Of a stretch of 64,000 nucleotides of DNA, positions 54,207 through 63,168 are shown in pieces; the stretch's first letter is position 1, and the number at the start of each line of letters is the position of its first letter. The notes beneath the pieces are model-generated. The model saw only the letters and a program-made list of their open reading frames with translations, was not told the origin of the DNA and searched no databases. Source of the stretch: Variovorax sp. V93 (GTDB lineage Bacteria; Pseudomonadota; Gammaproteobacteria; Burkholderiales; Burkholderiaceae_C). The position numbers were made by a program, and so were the translations under genes. The stretch spans positions 5,063,001 through 5,127,000 of the forward strand of contig NZ_AP028669.1 of the NCBI RefSeq assembly GCF_041154485.1, read 5' to 3'.

Positions 54207-56069
54207 TTACAAAATATCTCTGTTTGATTGACTTGCGCTTTTTTTTGGTTTGTCGGGAGGTATTCCCAACATCAGATTCAATGACACAGAATTCGCCTCC
54301 TCCAATCCGGGATCGTTTAGATCTTTTTTGGCTTGCTCATGATAAGAGGTGGGGACAAAGTATTTCAAATAATCCGAACTTCCCGATTTTTTTATTTCCA
54401 TTTTTCCATTTTTTCCCTTTACTTTCACAGGAGCCCTCACCTCCTTTGAAAAAGGAGAAAATCTTATCTGGTTGCGCTGATTTCCTCCAAGGAGGATTAA
54501 ATCTTCGCCACCATACTTTGCGTAGACGAAGCCGACATGATGTCCGTGACCGGATTTTGACGTGACCATCGCGATAGCGCCGTATATTGGTCTATCCAAT
54601 TCCACGAACAAAGGGTTTCGAATTATTCGTGCTACTTTTTCAGATTTTTCCTTAGGCCCGTCTACTTCGTAAAAGCCGTGTGCACGTGCTTTCGCGGTCC
54701 TGTGATTTGGAAAGCTGATGTTGTCGATCGGATACTTTGCTTGTGACAGGCACCAATTAACGAAAGCGGCGCACCATGCGTTGCTGTTCCCGTCCAAAGA
54801 TTTCAAGCCGTCGTTCACTTCAATGTGATAGTTGATTTTGTCTTGCAGAGTGGCTTCAGTTTCGCCCGCCCTCAGCTTCGCTTCCGCGATAGCAATAGGC
54901 ATCCAAGGAGCTCGACCAGGAAAAGGATTGATCAATGCCAAGACCTTTCCCGTTCCTTCCTTGGATCGCTCCGAATCCGAGGGTTGCGTGCTTGACGGGA
55001 TGGGCGCTGCCGGCGGGGCTGCGGGACGAGGTCGGGGTTTCGGAATTGCTGGCGTGCTTGCTGGAACAGCCTTTGGTGCCACGGCCGTTGGAGCCCCTTG
55101 TGCCGGGCCGGCTTCCTTGCCGCTCCCCCCGATCAGCAGCACTTCGCCAGGATAGATCCGGTCGCTGCTCAGGCCGTTGCCATCCTTGATCGCTGCGACA
55201 CTGGTGCGGTACAGTTTTGCGATTTTCCCTAGGCTGTCTCCGGGTTGCACCACGTAGCTCATCGGCTTTTTCTGGCCGGGCATGGAGCTGTTGATCTTTT
55301 CCGAGCCCGCGACGCCCTTCCATTTTCTGAACTTCGCCAAGAGATTGAAGTCTTGGCCGGCGTCGCCTTGAATCGTTCCGACCGTCACCGGCTCCTTGGT
55401 TTTCGGGTCTGTGACCTTGACATGCACAGGGGCCTTGTCCGAAGGGTGAATTACCAGCGGGAAGCGCCCTGTGGCATCGGATTTGACCTTTTCTTCCCTG
55501 TCTCCCTTTTGCAGGATGATTTCCGTATCGGGCAAGGGCTGGCTGCCGTTGGTGGCGTTGATCGTGCTCACGACCACCCAGGTTTCTTTCCGGGTTTCGG
55601 GTTTCGCGTGGTAGCCCTCGATTTCCGAGATGCTGTCCACTATCTTCTCAAGCTCTGCATCGGTGCATTCGCTTAATTTCCGGTCGCCCGGAATGCCGCT
55701 TGTCCGGAGCAGGTCGTCTGTATATTTTTCCGTGTTGTTTTCCCCTTTGGGGGCGTAGACCGGAATGGCTTCGGGGATGGTTCGGTTGCCATGCAGGCGT
55801 TTCAGGTTGGCCTTCAGTTCCGTCCGCCCGGAATCCTCATCGGGGAAGATCAGGAATGTTCTGCCGGACTTGGTGGTGGCGAACCCGACGTAGCCCTTGG
55901 CCTTCTTGGGAGCGGGCACGCCATCCACCATTCGAGCGGTCAAGTCGCCAGGGTTATTGATTCGCCATGGCAGTGTTCCGCCGGAGCGCAGCAGATGTCG
56001 GCCGTCCTCGCAGATGAACTCTGCGACTTCGATGTTGGGGTGGTAGGTTGCGGATATCAGCTTTGACAT
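54207..56069 (-). CDS. T6SS cell-wall-hydrolase effector: P5-like N-domain + LysM + TIGR02594 peptidase
   Basis: 620 residues, four parts. (1) Residues 1-155 resemble phage P5-type lytic domains (RINNPGDLTARMVDG, KGYVGFATTKSGRTFLIFPDEDSGRTELKANL, YAPKGENNTEKYTDDLLRTSGI). (2) ~163-245: Ig-like/carboxypeptidase-regulatory-like segment (TWVVVSTINATNGSQPLPDTEII). (3) LysM at 271-314 (SYVVQPGDSLGKIAKLYRTS), binding peptidoglycan, followed by a Pro-rich linker to ~370. (4) ~383-575: TIGR02594 NlpC/P60-like peptidase with Cys433 (NAWCAAFVNWCL), His510/His511 (GHGHHVGFVY) and LGGNQRNQI. Positioned 15 bases after vgrG, it is the likely T6SS cargo. GC drops from the 3' half. Confidence 0.8.
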   Translation of the reverse strand: MSKLISATYHPNIEVAEFICEDGRHLLRSGGTLPWRINNPGDLTARMVDGVPAPKKAKGYVGFATTKSGRTFLIFPDEDSGRTELKANLKRLHGNRTIPEAIPVYAPKGENNTEKYTDDLLRTSGIPGDRKLSECTDAELEKIVDSISEIEGYHAKPETRKETWVVVSTINATNGSQPLPDTEIILQKGDREEKVKSDATGRFPLVIHPSDKAPVHVKVTDPKTKEPVTVGTIQGDAGQDFNLLAKFRKWKGVAGSEKINSSMPGQKKPMSYVVQPGDSLGKIAKLYRTSVAAIKDGNGLSSDRIYPGEVLLIGGSGKEAGPAQGAPTAVAPKAVPASTPAIPKPRPRPAAPPAAPIPSSTQPSDSERSKEGTGKVLALINPFPGRAPWMPIAIAEAKLRAGETEATLQDKINYHIEVNDGLKSLDGNSNAWCAAFVNWCLSQAKYPIDNISFPNHRTAKARAHGFYEVDGPKEKSEKVARIIRNPLFVELDRPIYGAIAMVTSKSGHGHHVGFVYAKYGGEDLILLGGNQRNQIRFSPFSKEVRAPVKVKGKNGKMEIKKSGSSDYLKYFVPTSYHEQAKKDLNDPGLEEANSVSLNLMLGIPPDKPKKSASQSNRDIL

Positions 56070-56084
56070 GTCGGATCCAAGGAC

Positions 56085-58886
56085 TCAGGCCAACCCGTTC
56101 AGATGAGCTTCGACCACTGACTCAGAAAGAAAGTGGTTCAGGCCCGCCCCTCCTTCCGGTTGCGCAAAGAATCTCGAGTCTTCGATGTCAGGCGGATCGT
56201 CGTCCGCATCCTCGCTTTCTGCGTCGGCCATATCGGGATTGGCCTGCTCCGTGCGCATCGTGGGAACCGGGCTCCAATCCCAGGTCTCTTCGCCCACGAT
56301 CAACGTCGCCTCATCGGGCGTCTCGAAGGTGATTCTTGGAAGCCGCCCGTCGTCCGGAATGACTCCTTCGGCTTTGACCGCCTGCCGCTCGTCCAGGATC
56401 TTGTAGGGCAGCCCCGCCATTTCCAGATGCTTGAAGACTTCGTCGCTGCCAAGCGGCGCGAAGCGGACGCTGTACTTGTCGTCATGGCTGACGCCCTGCA
56501 TCCGTAGAAGCTTCTCCATGTTCATCGGCCCCGCCAGGCTGTGGATGCCCGCATGCTCGCGCCACACCCCGCTGGTGCCATGCACGATCCCCGAGGCATT
56601 CCACCGCGTAAAGCTGCTGCCCCCGTTGATCAGGATCTCGTCCTTGGCGGTGATGCTGATCTTTTCGGCTCCCAGGTTGATGTCGAGCCTGGCGAAGAGA
56701 TTGATGCCTTTCTCCAGCGCGGCGATGTCGATGCCGGCGGTGGCCGCGGTCAGGCGGATGGACTTGTAGGCGAACACGCGCACGGCCTCCTTCACGCTGG
56801 CCAGCAGGCTCTTGCCCGCGCTGATGCTGGTGTGGCCGCCGCTGCTCAACGCGTTGTGGGTGATGCTCGCGATGTGCGTGGCGCCTGCCGCGGTGCTCTG
56901 GATGCCCGCCGCGCTGGCGATTACCAGGTGAGGTTCGTCGAGTTCCGGAAACCGGTCTTCCTGCCCGTCGCCACCCCTGCCCTTGATGGCATCGTTCTGT
57001 TCCTTGAGAACGCGGGTGACGGCGTCCTGGTCGCCCGCCTCGTGCGCCTTGGCCTGCTGGGCGGTCTGGCTCTGGCGCTCATGCAGGTCGCGCGCAGCCG
57101 TCAGGCGCGCGGCTGTTTCGCTGAGGTCGGTAATGTGGCCTTGCGCATGGGAGCGTGTCTCGGTGGTGAGCAGCAGGCCCCTGCCCGCGCGCACGGCGGC
57201 GTGGCCGTCGGTGCGCAGTTCGGCGCCCTCGCCGCGGTCGTCCTTGCGGCCCGCCGCGTCGTCGATGCGGCCGACGTGGCCCAGGCTCAGGCTGCTGCTG
57301 AGGTGATCGCTCTTGAGCTGGACCTGGATCTTCCCGGGATGGTCATCCAGCGCCAGGTGATTGCCGCGCGTGCCGCCAGAGCGCTCTTGCAGGCCCAGTT
57401 CGCAGCTTCGTATGCCCGAGAGGTTCGTCTGGGCGGGCAGGTGCCATGCAGGCATGTGCTCGGCATTGAACACGCGCCCGGTGATGAGGGGGTGGTCGGG
57501 GTCGCCGCCGAGGAAATCGACGACCACCTCCTGCCCGATGCGCGGCAGGGCGGCCGCGCCGAAGGTCGCGCCGGCCCAGGCCATGGACACGCGCACCCAG
57601 CAGCTGGAGTTCTCGTCGCGCTGGCCGAGCCGGTCCCAGTGGAACTGGACCTTGACGCGGCCGTACTGGTCGGCCCAGATCTCCTGGTTGCGCGGACCGA
57701 CGACGACGGCGGTCTGGGGCCCGCAGGTGCGCGGCCTGGGCGTGGTGCGCGGTGGGCGCCAGGCATAGCTCGTGGGCTGGGCCTCGAAGGCGAAGCGCTG
57801 CACCGAGCCTTCGGACGGGGCGGCGCCTTCGCTGGCCTGCAGGTTTTCCTGCAGCTCGTAGTCGACACTGGTCAGGAGGTAGGGCTGGTTCTGGTCGTCC
57901 CGCGGATGGTGCGCGAGCTGGAAGGTGCAGCCCGGCGCCAGGTCGCGCCGGTTGGAACGCCCGCTCGCGGTGCTGCGCCCGCTGGCCTGTTCTTCGGTGC
58001 GGATGCGCGCATAGGCCTCGCCGTCGTCGTGCTTCGTGTAGCCGCCGGGCCAGTTGTAGCGCTCGAGCTTGTCGTGTGCGTGGCCGGCGGGCATTTGCCG
58101 CAGGCTGGACAGGTCCGCCCTGGGTTTGAGGAAGTCGTAGTCGCTGGTGGCATGGAAACCGGCGCGGATTTCTTCGCCGGTCTTCCATTCGTAGATGCGC
58201 TCGCCCGGGCTGGCGCCGCTGCCTCGGGTCATGCCCGCCTGTTCGGAGGGATGGAAGCGCACGGTGTCGCCACCGGGCAGGGGGTCGTGCGAGGCGGCGA
58301 TGTCGTCGGCAAACACCAGGATGTGGCGCTCGGCTTCGTGCCTGAAGTAGTAGTAGATGCCTTCGCGTTCGCACAGGCGCGAGATGAAGTCGAAGTCGCT
58401 CTCCTGGTATTGCACGCAGTAGTCCCAGGTGCGGTAGTCGCGGCTGAGCCTCTTTTCGAGGGAATGGCCGTAGCTGCCCAGCACCTCGGCAAGGATGTCG
58501 GGCACGGTCTGGTCCTGGAACACCCGCAGGTCGCTGCGCCGCGTGGCCAGCCACAGCCAGGGGCGCAGCGTCATCCGGTAGAAGGACTGGCGGGCGTCCA
58601 CCTGCGTGAGGCCGAAGTGGGTGACAAGGCCGGCCAGGTAGCGCGGGGCGCCGCTCTCGGTCTCCATCACGACGGTGGCGGGCTCGCCCAGCAGGGCCCT
58701 CGCATCGATGGCGTGGCTGCGGCCCAGCAGGTCCAGATCGAATTCGAAGAGCTGGTGCAGCGCCTCGCGGCCAACCAGACGGTGGAACTGCAAGGCTTCG
58801 CCCAGGGGCGAGTGCAGGGTGACGCGCCTTTTCGCAGGCGCGGGCAAGCCACGGGCGAGCAAGCTCGCGCGATCGAACATTGACAT
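56085..58886 (-). CDS. vgrG: T6SS spike protein VgrG, with C-terminal extension
   Basis: 933 residues. The N-terminal gp27/gp44-like part has FEFDLDLLGRSHAIDARALLGEPATVVME, DYCVQYQESDFDFISRLCEREGIYYYF and the OB/gp5 region (QTAVVVGPRNQEIWADQYGRVKVQFHWDR, SCWVRVSMAWAGATFGAAALPRIGQEVVVDFLGGDPDHPLITGRV). DUF2345 beta-helix repeats follow, then a 146-residue C-terminal extension (788-933), Asp/Glu-rich near 885-920, of unknown fold; it may recruit the effector. GGAG six bases before ATG 58886. No other T6SS structural genes in this window, so this is an orphan vgrG island. Confidence 0.93.
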   Translation of the reverse strand: MSMFDRASLLARGLPAPAKRRVTLHSPLGEALQFHRLVGREALHQLFEFDLDLLGRSHAIDARALLGEPATVVMETESGAPRYLAGLVTHFGLTQVDARQSFYRMTLRPWLWLATRRSDLRVFQDQTVPDILAEVLGSYGHSLEKRLSRDYRTWDYCVQYQESDFDFISRLCEREGIYYYFRHEAERHILVFADDIAASHDPLPGGDTVRFHPSEQAGMTRGSGASPGERIYEWKTGEEIRAGFHATSDYDFLKPRADLSSLRQMPAGHAHDKLERYNWPGGYTKHDDGEAYARIRTEEQASGRSTASGRSNRRDLAPGCTFQLAHHPRDDQNQPYLLTSVDYELQENLQASEGAAPSEGSVQRFAFEAQPTSYAWRPPRTTPRPRTCGPQTAVVVGPRNQEIWADQYGRVKVQFHWDRLGQRDENSSCWVRVSMAWAGATFGAAALPRIGQEVVVDFLGGDPDHPLITGRVFNAEHMPAWHLPAQTNLSGIRSCELGLQERSGGTRGNHLALDDHPGKIQVQLKSDHLSSSLSLGHVGRIDDAAGRKDDRGEGAELRTDGHAAVRAGRGLLLTTETRSHAQGHITDLSETAARLTAARDLHERQSQTAQQAKAHEAGDQDAVTRVLKEQNDAIKGRGGDGQEDRFPELDEPHLVIASAAGIQSTAAGATHIASITHNALSSGGHTSISAGKSLLASVKEAVRVFAYKSIRLTAATAGIDIAALEKGINLFARLDINLGAEKISITAKDEILINGGSSFTRWNASGIVHGTSGVWREHAGIHSLAGPMNMEKLLRMQGVSHDDKYSVRFAPLGSDEVFKHLEMAGLPYKILDERQAVKAEGVIPDDGRLPRITFETPDEATLIVGEETWDWSPVPTMRTEQANPDMADAESEDADDDPPDIEDSRFFAQPEGGAGLNHFLSESVVEAHLNGLA

Positions 58887-59168
58887 GAAAGCTCCCTGGC
58901 CGCCCTCAGAGGCTGGGGGGCCGTTTTGTTGGAAGATTATGTAAGCCGCTGTTGCAGGCCCGGAAGCAGCCCAAAGTAGTCATCGCGAACGCACACGCAC
59001 AATTCGTGAAGCAATGCACATTGCGCAGCCGCCGCAGCCCGAGAAGAGGCCCATCGCGAACCACGAAAACCCGGCGACGCCGGTTCCGGCACACTGCACC
59101 CCCGGTGCAGTGTCCGGCGAGGACTAAAGTCTGCAACCCCGATTCGCTCCGATACAGAGACAACACCC

Positions 59169-60146
59169 ATGATCCGCAAGCTCACCTGCTCGCTGGCCCT
59201 CGCGCTGGCACTTCCCCTGGCCTTCACCGCCCCTGCGCAGGCACAGTCCTACCCCACCAAGCCCATTCGCATGATCGTGCCCTTCCCGCCCGGCGGCGGC
59301 ACCGACATCCTGGCGCGGCTGGTCGCGCAGAAGCTCACCGAGGCCAACCACTGGACCGTGGTGCCCGACAACCGCGGCGGCGCCGGCGGCACCATCGGCA
59401 TTGCGGAGGCCGCGCGCGCCGCGCCCACGGGCTACGACATCGTGATGGGCCAGAAGGACAACATGGTCGTTGCGCCCTGGCTCTACAAGAACCTGAGCTA
59501 CCACCCGGTGAAGGACCTCACGGCCGTGGCCCACGTGGCCTACACGCCGGTGGTGATCGTCACGCAGGCCAACTCGAAGTTCAAGACGCTCGACGACGTG
59601 GTGAAAGCCGCGCGCGCCGCGCCCGACACCGTCACCTACGGCTCGCCGGGCAACGGCACCACCATCCACCTGGCCGGCGAGATCTTCAACGGTGCCGCCC
59701 AGATCAAGATGCGCCACGTGCCCTACAAGGGCTCCAACGCGGCCATGATGGACGTGCTCGCGGGCAACGTCGACCTGATGGTGTCGTCGGTGCCCTCGGC
59801 GCTGGCGCAGATCAAGGCGGGCAAGCTGCGCCCGCTGGCCGTGACCTCGGCCAAGCGCAGCACCTCGCTGCCCGAGACGCCCACCGTGGCCGAGCTGGGC
59901 TACAAGGGCTTCGACGTGTCCACCTGGTATGGCCTCTTCGTGCCCGCCAAGACGCCGAAGGACGTGATCGCCACGCTGAATGCCGAAGTCAACAAGCTGC
60001 TGGCCACGCCCGAGATGAAGGCCGCCATCGTCGCGCAGGGCGCCGAGCCGCAGGGCATGACGCCCGAGCAGTTCGAGACGCTGCTGAAGACCGACTACGA
60101 GAAGTGGAAGGGCATTGTGCAAGCCTCGGGCGCGACCATCGAATAA
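59169..60146 (+). CDS. Bug-family periplasmic binding protein (TctC-like)
   Basis: 325 residues. Sec signal (LTCSLALALALPLAFTAPAQAQS). Bug signatures are RMIVPFPPGGGTDILARLVA, VPDNRGGAGGTIGIAEAA, GSPGNGTTIHLAGEIF, HVPYKGSNAAMMDVLAG and LPETPTVAELGYKGFDV. Ligand unknown. Followed by the metallo-beta-lactamase-fold gene after 60 bases, possibly co-transcribed. The 282-base region upstream (58887-59168), between the divergent vgrG and this gene, shows no feature I recognise besides expected promoters. Confidence 0.9.
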   Translation: MIRKLTCSLALALALPLAFTAPAQAQSYPTKPIRMIVPFPPGGGTDILARLVAQKLTEANHWTVVPDNRGGAGGTIGIAEAARAAPTGYDIVMGQKDNMVVAPWLYKNLSYHPVKDLTAVAHVAYTPVVIVTQANSKFKTLDDVVKAARAAPDTVTYGSPGNGTTIHLAGEIFNGAAQIKMRHVPYKGSNAAMMDVLAGNVDLMVSSVPSALAQIKAGKLRPLAVTSAKRSTSLPETPTVAELGYKGFDVSTWYGLFVPAKTPKDVIATLNAEVNKLLATPEMKAAIVAQGAEPQGMTPEQFETLLKTDYEKWKGIVQASGATIE

Positions 60147-60206
60147 GCGCGGCCGCCGCACAATGGCGTCTCCACCACAGGCCGCAGCGACGGCACGGAG
60201 ACACCG

Positions 60207-61253
60207 ATGGCAGCACAGCGCAAGAATTCGAAGAACGCCCTCCCGCTGAAGGCCGCCGCCCTGGCAGCGGTTGCCGCACTGGCACAGGGCTGCGCGCAGA
60301 CACCGCCCAGTACCACCGCGCCGCTGGCCGCCACCCCCTCGGAGGCCAGCGTGGCGGCCCACGTGGCCACCGCCACGCGCGCGGCCGGCACCGACCTCAA
60401 GCCCCTGCTGACCCTGTGCCAGCCCGCCCCCGCGGCCCGGCCGCCGCAGGACGCGCTCGACAAGAGCCTCACCGCATTCATCAACCGGCCCGCGCCGCCG
60501 CCGGGCCAGGCCTTCGACAACCTGTATTTCGTGGGCGCCGACTGGGTCAGCGCCTGGGCGATCAAGACCTCGCAGGGGATCATCCTGATCGATGCGCTCA
60601 ACACCCAGGCCGAGGCCGCGTCGCTCATCGAGGGCGGCATGCGCAGGCTGGGGCTCGACCCGGCGCAGATCAAGTACGTGATCGTGACGCACGGCCACGG
60701 CGACCACTACGGCGGTGCCGGCTACCTTGCACAGAAGTACCGCGCGCGCGTGGTGATGAGCGAGGCCGACTGGACCATGACCGAAACCCGGCTCGAGTTC
60801 GCGACGCCGATCTGGGGCGCGCCGCCCAAGCGCGACATCTCGGTGAAGGACGGCGACCGCATCACGCTCGGCGACACCAGCGTCACGCTATACCTCACGC
60901 CGGGCCACACCATGGGCACGCTCTCGCCGGTGTTCGACGTGAGCGCAGGCGGGCGCAAGCACCGCGCGATGCTCTGGGGCGGCACGGGCTTCAATTTCGG
61001 CAAGGACGTGCCGCGGCTGGACGCCTACATCGGCGCCACGCAGCGCATGGGTGCGATCGCGCAGAGCCAGCGTGTCGACGTGCTGCTGTCGAACCATTCG
61101 AACATCGATGGCTCGCAAGCCAGGCTCGCCGCCCTGCGGCAGCAGCCTGCGCCGGCCGCGAACCCGTTCGTGCTCGGCACGCCGGCGGTGGAGCGCTCGC
61201 TGGCCGTGATGGGCGAATGCGCGCAGGCGCAGCGCGACCGGTTCTTGCTGTAG
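60207..61253 (+). CDS. Metallo-beta-lactamase-fold protein, subclass B3-like
   Basis: 348 residues. N-terminal export signal; LAQGCAQ could be an imperfect lipobox. Zinc motif THGHGDHYGGAG (HxHxDH), third ligand His in TPGHTMGT, later His in LSNHSNIDG. GGTGFNF and the overall order match subclass B3 enzymes (L1/FEZ-type) and related lactonases. Beta-lactam hydrolysis is possible but unproven; a long Ala/Pro-rich spacer of ~45 residues before the fold is atypical. Followed by a REP-like repeat. Confidence 0.82.
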   Translation: MAAQRKNSKNALPLKAAALAAVAALAQGCAQTPPSTTAPLAATPSEASVAAHVATATRAAGTDLKPLLTLCQPAPAARPPQDALDKSLTAFINRPAPPPGQAFDNLYFVGADWVSAWAIKTSQGIILIDALNTQAEAASLIEGGMRRLGLDPAQIKYVIVTHGHGDHYGGAGYLAQKYRARVVMSEADWTMTETRLEFATPIWGAPPKRDISVKDGDRITLGDTSVTLYLTPGHTMGTLSPVFDVSAGGRKHRAMLWGGTGFNFGKDVPRLDAYIGATQRMGAIAQSQRVDVLLSNHSNIDGSQARLAALRQQPAPAANPFVLGTPAVERSLAVMGECAQAQRDRFLL

Positions 61254-61266
61254 TGATGCCGCCGTG

Positions 61267-61300
61267 CCCCCACCCCAACCCTCCCCCGGAAGGGGAGGGA
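61267..61300. repeat. REP-like palindrome
   Basis: CCCTCCCC at 61279-61286 and GGGGAGGG at 61292-61299 form a hairpin, preceded by CCCCACCCCAA. Closely related to the pair at 43199-43304. Located between two convergent transcripts. Confidence 0.65.
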
Positions 61301-61311
61301 GAAATGCGGGC

Positions 61312-61569
61312 TCAGTCCGGCGTGAACTTCTTGTTGAAGATGTCGACGTCCGATGCCAGCTCGAAGGTCGCCACCTGGCCCATCTTGCCGTCACTCAGGC
61401 GGCAGGCGGAGAACAGGCTGTAGCGGCCCTTGAAGTAGAACTCGTCCATCACGATCAGCGCGTACGGATACGGCACGAAGACCTGGTGCTCGAAGATGAC
61501 GCGGTGCACGTTCCTCGGCGACGGAAAGAGCTTGTAGTCGCCGGTATCGATCGACTTTGCGGTGGCCAT
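61312..61569 (-). CDS. Small hypothetical protein downstream of SDR
   Basis: 85 residues, ATG at 61569, 22 bases after the SDR gene on the same strand. Sequence is aromatic-rich (VFVPYPYALIVMDEFYFKGRYSLF) and ends VDIFNKKFTPD. No signal peptide, no recognisable domain. Cytoplasmic by prediction. Function unknown. Confidence 0.6.
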   Translation of the reverse strand: MATAKSIDTGDYKLFPSPRNVHRVIFEHQVFVPYPYALIVMDEFYFKGRYSLFSACRLSDGKMGQVATFELASDVDIFNKKFTPD

Positions 61570-61591
61570 GGTGTGCTCGCCTTGCTGGCGC

Positions 61592-62362
61592 TCAGGCCGG
61601 GTCGCGCACGTCGGCCACGGGGTTGCGGCCGAAGTCCTCGCGCGCCAGGTACTTGAGCACCTTGGCCGCGGCGGTGGCGGGACTGTCGAGCCGGCCTTCC
61701 TCCTTCATGCTCACGAAGCGCGTGCGGTCCGGGAACTTCTCGGCCGATGCGCCGCGCAATTGCACCTGCATGTCGGTGTCGATCACGCCGGGCGCGAGCG
61801 AGACGATACGCGCGCCGTTCGGTGCAGCGGCCTCCTCGAGCGCCACGGCGCGCGAGAAGTGGTCCATGCCGGCCTTGGCCGCGCAGTAGGGTGCCTGGCT
61901 TCCCATGGCATTGCGCCCGAGGCCCGACGAAATGTTCAGCACCTTGCGCGTGCCGCGCCATTCGCGGGTCGCGCCCAGGAAGGCGGCCGTCAGCAGCATC
62001 GGTGCTTCGAGGCCGATGCGCAGCGCCTGCGAAAGATCGCCATCGGCCGCGGCCGAGAGCGGCGCCGGATTGCCCACCGTGCCGGCGTTGTTGATCAGCG
62101 TGGCGCTGTCGAAGCGCCGGGCGTCCTGCGAGGCGAGCCAGTCGCGCACGCGCGCAGCGGCCGAAACCGGGTCGGCCAGGTCCTGTTCCCATTGCATGAG
62201 TTCGACGCCACTGCCTGCCTTGGTCGCTTGACCGGCGAGTTCGGGGCTCTGGCGGCGCGAGATGCACAGCAGCAGGTTGCCGGGCTGGAGAAGCTGCTCG
62301 GCCATGGCGCGACCGAGGCCGCGGGAAGCGCCGGTGATCAGGTAGAGATGAGAGGTGGGCAT
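61592..62362 (-). CDS. Short-chain dehydrogenase/reductase
   Basis: 256 residues. Cofactor motif TGASRGLGRAMAEQL, INNAG, Ser in NISSG and catalytic YxxxK (YCAAKAGMDHF). Proximate relation to sepiapterin-reductase/benzil-reductase-like SDRs (SLAPGVIDTDMQ). The ATG at 62362 is chosen because an upstream frame adds a Pro/Ser-rich segment of no homology. Substrate unknown. Runs into the 85-residue hypothetical. Confidence 0.9.
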   Translation of the reverse strand: MPTSHLYLITGASRGLGRAMAEQLLQPGNLLLCISRRQSPELAGQATKAGSGVELMQWEQDLADPVSAAARVRDWLASQDARRFDSATLINNAGTVGNPAPLSAAADGDLSQALRIGLEAPMLLTAAFLGATREWRGTRKVLNISSGLGRNAMGSQAPYCAAKAGMDHFSRAVALEEAAAPNGARIVSLAPGVIDTDMQVQLRGASAEKFPDRTRFVSMKEEGRLDSPATAAAKVLKYLAREDFGRNPVADVRDPA

Positions 62363-62564
62363 GGGCGATGTATGAGGGTCGGGAAAGCCGTTCGACGGAG
62401 CCGGTGAATATAGAAGATGCCGATCCTGCGGGTGATGGCCTGGCTCATTCTCGTTCGCCGGTCCGCTCGCGTTTCCGCCATTTGACAACTCACCGCTCCA
62501 GCACTAGGCTGAGCTTGCAGAACGTAATACTTTTGCTTTACCCAAACCTGGGTCAGGAGGCATC

Positions 62565-63152
62565 ATGCTAAGGATCATTGCAGCCCTGAGCGCCGCGCTC
62601 ATGCTCGCTACCGTGACCGCGGTGGCGCAGGAACCAGCCCCATCCAGCCACAAGGGCATGGCCAAGGCCGGCGGAGCCAAATCCGACGCCGCCGCCATCA
62701 GCAAGGCAACGAGTGCCGCGCCGCCGGACATCGGCCGCCATGCCGCGGTCATGGCCATGGGCGCCGACGGCAAGATGAGGGAGTTGCGCCCCGGCACCAA
62801 TGGTTGGATGTGCATGCTCGATCTCGCCGGCGATTCGATGTGCCTCGACAAGACGTGGCAGGCCTGGGGCGACGCCTGGATGAACAAGAAAGACCCGCCG
62901 AAGCCGCAGGCGGTGGGCGTGGCCTACATGCTCAATGGCGACAAGGGCGCCAGCAACACCGATCCCTATGCGACCAAACGAACGGCTGACAACCAGTGGG
63001 TCGTGAGCGGACCGCACATCATGATCCTGCCGACGGAGGCGAGTCAGCTCGAGTCGTATCCGACGGACTGGACCAAGGGTGGTCCGTGGGTGATGTGGAA
63101 GGGAACGCCCTATGCCCACATCATGGTGCCCACGAAGGCAATGGCGAAATAG
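62565..63152 (+). CDS. Exported hypothetical protein
   Basis: 195 residues. Signal peptide LRIIAALSAALMLATVTAVAQ. AGGAGG four bases before the ATG is a strong ribosome site. Mature part: Ala/Lys-rich linker to ~60, then NGWMCMLDLAGDSMCLDKTWQAW (two Cys, possible disulfide) and WVVSGPHIMILP, KGTPYAHIMVPTKAM. Not recognised. 201-base gap upstream shows no other gene. Confidence 0.75.
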   Translation: MLRIIAALSAALMLATVTAVAQEPAPSSHKGMAKAGGAKSDAAAISKATSAAPPDIGRHAAVMAMGADGKMRELRPGTNGWMCMLDLAGDSMCLDKTWQAWGDAWMNKKDPPKPQAVGVAYMLNGDKGASNTDPYATKRTADNQWVVSGPHIMILPTEASQLESYPTDWTKGGPWVMWKGTPYAHIMVPTKAMAK

Positions 63153-63168
63153 GTGCGCGCCGCCCACC

